This document shows positions 12,644 through 16,037 of a DNA stretch of 16,037 nt, one piece after another (position 1 is the stretch's first letter; each line of letters starts with the position of its first letter). This stretch comes from an uncultured Ruminococcus sp. Lineage in GTDB: Bacteria > Bacillota > Clostridia > Oscillospirales > Ruminococcaceae. The position numbers and the translations under genes are program-made. The notes beneath the pieces are model-generated. The model saw only the letters and a list, made by a program, of their open reading frames with translations. It ran no database searches and was not told the origin of the DNA. The DNA lies in contig UQKC01000052.1 of NCBI GenBank assembly GCA_900541495.1, positions 1 through 16,037 of the forward strand. Reading direction: 5' to 3'.

Positions 12644-14275
12644 TTACATTTTGTCGAAAAACGCCGTAACAAACAGCATTGCCGAGTTTGCAAAGAGGAC
12701 GGTTTCATTTGTCGAATAGCATACTTTGTTGTCGCAGTAGCACTTCGCGCGCGGCGTTCCTCTCGGGATATTCCATTTCGCGAATGAATCCTTTGCGTCA
12801 TCGTCAGCGCATACGCCTATGACGAGAAGTCCCGGTACGGGATCGTCCGTTTCGGAGAATGCCGAAAGTCTGTGGTGAGGATTTTTTACGGGATTGATGC
12901 CCACGCCCGTGATAAAGCACTGACCGAGCGGATTTTTTCCGAGAATATAGTCAAACTGGCTTGCGGCGGCATTGACATACTCTCTGCTGTGGAAAAAGAT
13001 ATTCGCAACAATAAGCACCATTGCGCGGTTGAGGACGTTTATATTGGTGAAGTAGTTATACTCCGAGGGCGCTTGCGCAGTTTCAAAGCCGTTATGCTCG
13101 GAAAGACCGATGATATTATCGGCTTCGATTCGGAACTGGAGACGTATATGACGGTCAACTTCGAGGTCTTTTACTCTGTCGGTCGTGATATAAGCAAGTG
13201 CTCCAAAACCGCCCGTGCCGAAGCAGGAAAATTCCGTTGCGCATACGTTTTTATAGAGCTGATGTATCTTCCTGCGGAACGATTCTTCACCCGTGAGCGA
13301 ATAAAGCTCGCACACTGTCCAGAAGAGCGTATCCGTAAGGCTTCTCGGTTTGATATCGCCGCTCGATGAATGTATAAATTCGGGAGGGTTGACGAACTGC
13401 TGAGGTTCTTCGCAGGAAGAAAGCCATATCCAACCGCTGAAAGCCGCAGACTGGAGCAGGTCGGCGAAGTCCTTGTCGAATTCTTCATATATACTGCTTG
13501 CGAGCGCCGCAACAGCCGTAAAGCAGGCGGTCGCCTGGAACGAAACGGGTGCAACAAGCTGAAGCTCGTGGTCATTTTCGGGACGTGCAAAAACGCTGAC
13601 GTTCGGTGTCGAAACCTTGTGGTAAACTCCGCCGCTCCTCGTCTGCATTTTCAGCAGCCATACAAGCTCGACTCTGCATTCGGCGAGGATATCGGGCATA
13701 TCCTTGGGCGAATCGGGGATATTATCCCTGCTGCAAAATTCGGCAGGGAATATTTTATAAGCATAAAGCATCTGAGCAAGGGCGATGCAGGCGCTCGGGA
13801 CAGCCTTTACATAGCTGCCCGAATCGTGCCAGCCGCCCGAAACGTCGATGATCTTTTCACGGTTCTCGACAAGCTCCGCAGGCTCGCAGTGGCATTTCGG
13901 GTGGGCATATTCGGGGATAATTGCAGGGTTCTCATCGCTCACTTCGCCGCAGCGGTTGTAATAAAATCCGCGGAGCAGCGTTGCTTTAAGGTTGCAGTAG
14001 GGGCGTTCGCGCACATCGAATTCGTATGAGTGCTTTCTGCCGACCTTTATGTAATATCTTCCCGGAAGACGGAACGTGGAGAAATCCGCAATGGCGGTGT
14101 ATTCTCCCGAAGCCTCGTCAAAAAGCGGTTTTGAAAGCTGTCCCGTGAGCATAGTTTTCTCAGTGGCGCAATCGACAATGCTGAAATATTCTGTTTGGGT
14201 GATGCCCGTGACAACAGCCGTTTTCGGACCGTAAAGCTCATAGCCGAGCTGGTTGATAAAAAGCCTTGATTTCAT
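12644..14275 (-). CDS. GH9 family protein with N-terminal Ig-like domain, no signal peptide
   Basis: Residues 1-90 form the cellulase-type Ig-like domain (FINQLGYELYGPKTAVV, LPGRYYIKVG) and about 95-540 the GH9 alpha/alpha barrel. Family landmarks are DVSGGWHDSGSYVK (144-157), GGVYHKVST, NPHHR (465-469) followed by VPGLLVIG, and YSTNET with the general-acid Glu524. The usual DAGD pair that holds the catalytic water reads DSGS: Asp151 remains but the base position is Ser154. The enzyme may have altered activity, another base, or be non-catalytic. The N-terminus (MKSRLF) is not a signal peptide, so it should act in the cytoplasm, perhaps on imported cello-oligosaccharides. The neighbour across a shared promoter region is a CE2-like esterase, also unsecreted. 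The start has GGCGGTGAA upstream. Confidence 0.88.
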   Translation of the reverse strand: MKSRLFINQLGYELYGPKTAVVTGITQTEYFSIVDCATEKTMLTGQLSKPLFDEASGEYTAIADFSTFRLPGRYYIKVGRKHSYEFDVRERPYCNLKATLLRGFYYNRCGEVSDENPAIIPEYAHPKCHCEPAELVENREKIIDVSGGWHDSGSYVKAVPSACIALAQMLYAYKIFPAEFCSRDNIPDSPKDMPDILAECRVELVWLLKMQTRSGGVYHKVSTPNVSVFARPENDHELQLVAPVSFQATACFTAVAALASSIYEEFDKDFADLLQSAAFSGWIWLSSCEEPQQFVNPPEFIHSSSGDIKPRSLTDTLFWTVCELYSLTGEESFRRKIHQLYKNVCATEFSCFGTGGFGALAYITTDRVKDLEVDRHIRLQFRIEADNIIGLSEHNGFETAQAPSEYNYFTNINVLNRAMVLIVANIFFHSREYVNAAASQFDYILGKNPLGQCFITGVGINPVKNPHHRLSAFSETDDPVPGLLVIGVCADDDAKDSFAKWNIPRGTPRAKCYCDNKVCYSTNETVLFANSAMLFVTAFFDKM

Positions 14276-14467
14276 ATTGTCTTCACCGCCTATCGGAATG
14301 ATAAAGTGTACTTTTCCTTGATTTTATTATACTATTTTATAATGATGATTTTCTGTATATTTTTGAAAAAATTATATGATTTTGCTTGAACATACCGAGA
14401 ATGTATGTTAAAATATTATAACAGCAGGAATGAAAATGATTTCATTGTCAGTTTTAGGAGGATAAAA
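14276..14467. promoter_or_regulatory. divergent promoter region of the GH9 and CE2-like genes
   Basis: This AT-rich 192-base region serves both genes. The plus-strand promoter is clear: TTGAAC (14386-14391), 17 bases, TAAAAT (14409-14414), giving a leader of about 45 bases. The minus-strand promoter is less clear: a TATAAT is present near 14322-14327 but no good -35 was found. Shared control by one regulator is plausible. Confidence 0.6.
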
Positions 14468-15520
14468 ATGAACAGCATAAAAATGTCGGATAAAAGGATA
14501 TCATACAGCGGAAGAATAAATTTCGATGATGAAAATGCACCTGTATTTTACTACGCAGGTTCAAGTGCTTCGTTCCGCTTTAAGGGAACAGCACTCACCG
14601 TCAAGATCAACGCCGTTATCTATTGGGGCGAACTTTCCCTCGGCGCAGTCGTTGACGGAAAACAGTGCAGTGTTAAGCTTTCTGCCGAAAATAACGGCAG
14701 GGATATCGATGTTGTTATAGCGGAAGGCCTTGAAAACACTGAGCATAATGTCACAATATACAAGCAGCACGCCGCAAACCAGCTTTTGACCCTCAAAGGC
14801 ATTGAGATAGACGGCGAAATGCTCGATGCGCCCGAAAAGCCGAAGCTTAAAATGGAAGTTTACGGCGACAGCGTTTGCGCGGGTGAGGTCATCGAAGCCG
14901 CAGATTATGTCGGCAAATGTGACCCCGAAAACCACAACAGCCGCTATGATAATGTCTGGAACAGCTTCGTGATGCAGACCGCGCGCAATATCGGTGCGGA
15001 AATACATAATATCTGTCAGGGCGGCATCGCGCTCTTTGACGGAACGGGATATTTCCACCACCCCGATTATATCGGACTGGAAAGCGTCTATGATAAGCTC
15101 TGCTATTTCCCCGAGGGTGGACTTTCGCAGTGGGATTTCTCGCGTTATATCCCCGATATCGTCGTAATAGTTATCGGTCAGAACGATAAGCATAACGGCA
15201 GAACGGACAGCGACGATATAAATATCTCCGACCCCGAGTACAGAAAAGTGTGGAAGACCGCATATATCAAAATGGTCCGCGACCTCGATAAAAAGTATTC
15301 CTCGCCGAAATTTGTCCTCACAACGACAATATTGATGCATGACGCCGACTGGGATAACGCAATAGAGGAAATAAAGAACGAACTTAACGAAATGGGCATA
15401 AAAGCATACCATAACCTCTTTACAAGAAACGGCGCGGCAACCCCGGGACACCCAAGACTTGCGGAACACAATGAAATGGCAGGGGAACTTACGGAGTTTA
15501 TAAAGAACATATTAAATTAA
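14468..15520 (+). CDS. CE2-like SGNH carbohydrate esterase, no signal peptide
   Basis: The 350-residue protein has an N-terminal beta-sandwich (about 1-120, with SGRINFDDENAPVFYYAGSS and FRFKGTALTVKI) followed by an SGNH domain, the layout of family CE2 acetyl esterases. Block I is YGDSVCAG with Ser135, block II is CQGGIAL, block III is GQND with Asn239, and block V is TPGHPRLAEH with His328. The aspartate usual three residues before the histidine is Thr325, in line with the Ser-His dyad known for CE2. No signal peptide is present, so deacetylation of imported sugars is inferred. An ATG 63 bases upstream overlaps the -10 box; the ATG behind TTAGGAGGATAAAA is the real start. It is transcribed away from the GH9 gene. 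Its stop is followed by element D-type repeats. Confidence 0.86.
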   Translation: MNSIKMSDKRISYSGRINFDDENAPVFYYAGSSASFRFKGTALTVKINAVIYWGELSLGAVVDGKQCSVKLSAENNGRDIDVVIAEGLENTEHNVTIYKQHAANQLLTLKGIEIDGEMLDAPEKPKLKMEVYGDSVCAGEVIEAADYVGKCDPENHNSRYDNVWNSFVMQTARNIGAEIHNICQGGIALFDGTGYFHHPDYIGLESVYDKLCYFPEGGLSQWDFSRYIPDIVVIVIGQNDKHNGRTDSDDINISDPEYRKVWKTAYIKMVRDLDKKYSSPKFVLTTTILMHDADWDNAIEEIKNELNEMGIKAYHNLFTRNGAATPGHPRLAEHNEMAGELTEFIKNILN

Positions 15521-15613
15521 TGCGGAACGATAGAACTAATGCGGAATTCGGAATTATACTCCGCTGTTTCGTAAAATTCGGCAAATCGTAGGGGCGGATT
15601 TCATATCCGCCCG
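15518..15613. repeat. element D-type repeat at stop codon plus element C hairpin
   Basis: The stop TAA leads straight into TAATGCGGAAC and then TAATGCGGAATTCGGAATT. At 15588-15613 a GTAGGGGCGGAT hairpin follows, differing from that at 3144-3169 only at two or three central positions. Confidence 0.65.
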
Positions 15614-15654
15614 ATAAACATATAATTCCAATATACGCATAATGCGGATATAAC

Positions 15655-15800
15655 TGTAGGGGACGGGTTGCCCGTCCCGATTTAACGCAAATATAATAAA
15701 AAAACAGACCTATTTCATTGGAATTGATCCTTTGAAATAGGTCTGTTCTGTTTATTGCGAAACGCCTTACGGCGGCGGAACGGGAAACCCGTCCCCTACA
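15655..15800. repeat. inverted-repeat-bounded element B, copy 2
   Basis: The terminal inverted repeats TGTAGGGGACGGGTTGCCCG and (as complement) TGTAGGGGACGGGTTTCCCG match at 19 of 20 positions, better preserved than in copy 1. The interior holds a perfect 15-base-pair hairpin and an AACGCCTTACGGCG segment. At 146 bases it is shorter than copy 1 (182), the difference being mostly left of the hairpin. No transposase is present, so movement would need a factor supplied elsewhere. Confidence 0.75.
15698..15747 (-). terminator. intrinsic terminator of gdhA inside element B
   Basis: AACAGACCTATTTCA (15703-15717) and TGAAATAGGTCTGTT (15733-15747) form a perfect 15-base-pair stem with a 15-base loop. 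On the minus strand the stem is followed by a run of T (the A7 at 15698-15704), the standard form of a terminator. It lies about 120 bases past the gdhA stop. On the plus strand the following GTTCTGTTTATT is weaker but may also end the esterase transcript. Confidence 0.7.
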
Positions 15801-15832
15801 GAATTATATTATTTCTTACGCAGAAGCTGAGC

Positions 15833-15869
15833 ATAATTCCGCATTCCGAATTCCTGATTCCGAATTAGT
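15833..15869. repeat. element D, copy ending in the gdhA stop codon
   Basis: This is the exact 37-base partner of 4642-4678. The minus-strand stop codon of gdhA (15865-15867) lies inside the repeat just as the ilvC stop does in the other copy. Confidence 0.75.
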
Positions 15870-16037
15870 ACGAAACGCCCTGCCACTTCATTGCATCTGC
15901 AACCTTGAGGAAGCCTGCGATGTTTGCACCCATTACGAGGTTGCCTTCGTGACCGTATTCCTTGGAAGCATTGTATGCATTGTGGAAAATGTTGATCATG
16001 ATGTTCTTGAGCTTAGCGTCAACTTCTTCAAATGTCC
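15865..16037 (-). CDS. gdhA: glutamate dehydrogenase, C-terminal fragment cut by the window edge
   Basis: Only the last 56 residues are in the window. NIFHNAYNASKEYGHEGN, GANIAGFLKVADAM and the ending WQGVSY match the C-terminus of hexameric bacterial glutamate dehydrogenases, which end in a similar GANIAGFxKVADAM-x-x-QG block. The enzyme links ammonia and 2-oxoglutarate with glutamate; NADP use is likely from the family but cannot be judged here. The frame runs off the right edge without a break, so nothing suggests a pseudogene. The terminator is in element B. Confidence 0.88.
   Translation of the reverse strand, partial: TFEEVDAKLKNIMINIFHNAYNASKEYGHEGNLVMGANIAGFLKVADAMKWQGVSY

Larger units (their letters stand above)
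15521..15864. other. gene-free region between the CE2-like gene and gdhA
   Basis: The 344 bases between these convergent genes are almost wholly repeats: element D-type (15518-15563), element C (15588-15613), element B copy 2 with a terminator hairpin (15655-15800), and element D copy 2 (15833-15869). Confidence 0.7.

Noticed and set aside
14405..14467. Upstream ATG extension of the CE2-like protein
   Set aside because: The upstream ATG overlaps the -10 box, while a near-perfect ribosome site precedes the ATG at 14468.
14561..15469. Minus-strand open frame of 302 codons opposite the CE2-like gene
   Set aside because: The plus-strand frame has SGNH motifs, a promoter and a strong ribosome site; the opposite frame has none.

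Overview
The window looks like chromosome from a low-to-mid-GC anaerobic Firmicute of the Ruminococcus/Oscillospirales type. The reasons are Firmicute-style strong AGGAGG ribosome sites and TTGACA/TATAAT promoters, a FeoB with the Firmicute PCNGRFP pore motif, plant-fibre enzymes (a GH9 family protein and a CE2-like esterase), a GNHTDH-type galactokinase-like GHMP kinase, and intergenic space filled with small palindromic repeats. The genus is an inference. No tRNA, rRNA, CRISPR array or transposase gene was seen.

Layout from left to right. Positions 1-374 hold no gene but contain one copy of a structured repeat (element A) and two inverted repeats in front of feoB. feoB and an Fe/Mn superoxide dismutase gene follow on the plus strand, 13 bases apart. 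A minus-strand XRE regulator comes next; its C-terminal half is a 15-residue solenoid with a cysteine in every turn. Positions 4027-4673 are non-coding and carry that regulator's promoter, two palindromes, a short possible gene relic, a large hairpin and a second element A. The minus-strand branched-chain amino acid genes ilvB-ilvN-ilvC run from 7951 down to 4674. Divergent from ilvB is a two-gene unit with an exported SGNH-hydrolase lipoprotein and a galactokinase-like kinase. A minus-strand pair follows: a TraX-like membrane protein and a YbaK/ProX-type tRNA-editing protein. A GH9 protein (minus) and a CE2-like SGNH esterase (plus) then share a 192-base divergent promoter region; neither has a signal peptide. 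The window ends inside gdhA (minus strand), of which only the C-terminal 56 residues are present.

The genes suggest three themes. First, iron import and iron-dependent superoxide removal (feoB-sod). Second, nitrogen and amino acid metabolism (ilvBNC, gdhA). Third, use of acetylated plant glycans: an exported esterase-like lipoprotein with a sugar kinase, and a predicted cytoplasmic GH9/CE2 pair for imported oligosaccharides. The third theme is inference from families and gene order.

The least explained content is the repeat system. It has at least four related or interlocking kinds of small element: A (about 119 bases, two copies), B (inverted-repeat-bounded, two copies with a covarying inner hairpin), C (GTAGGGGCGGA hairpins) and D (repeats that begin at or overlap stop codons of five genes). 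Other points of note are a GH9 protein lacking the usual catalytic-base aspartate, a superoxide dismutase lacking the gateway tyrosine, and the cysteine-ladder regulator.
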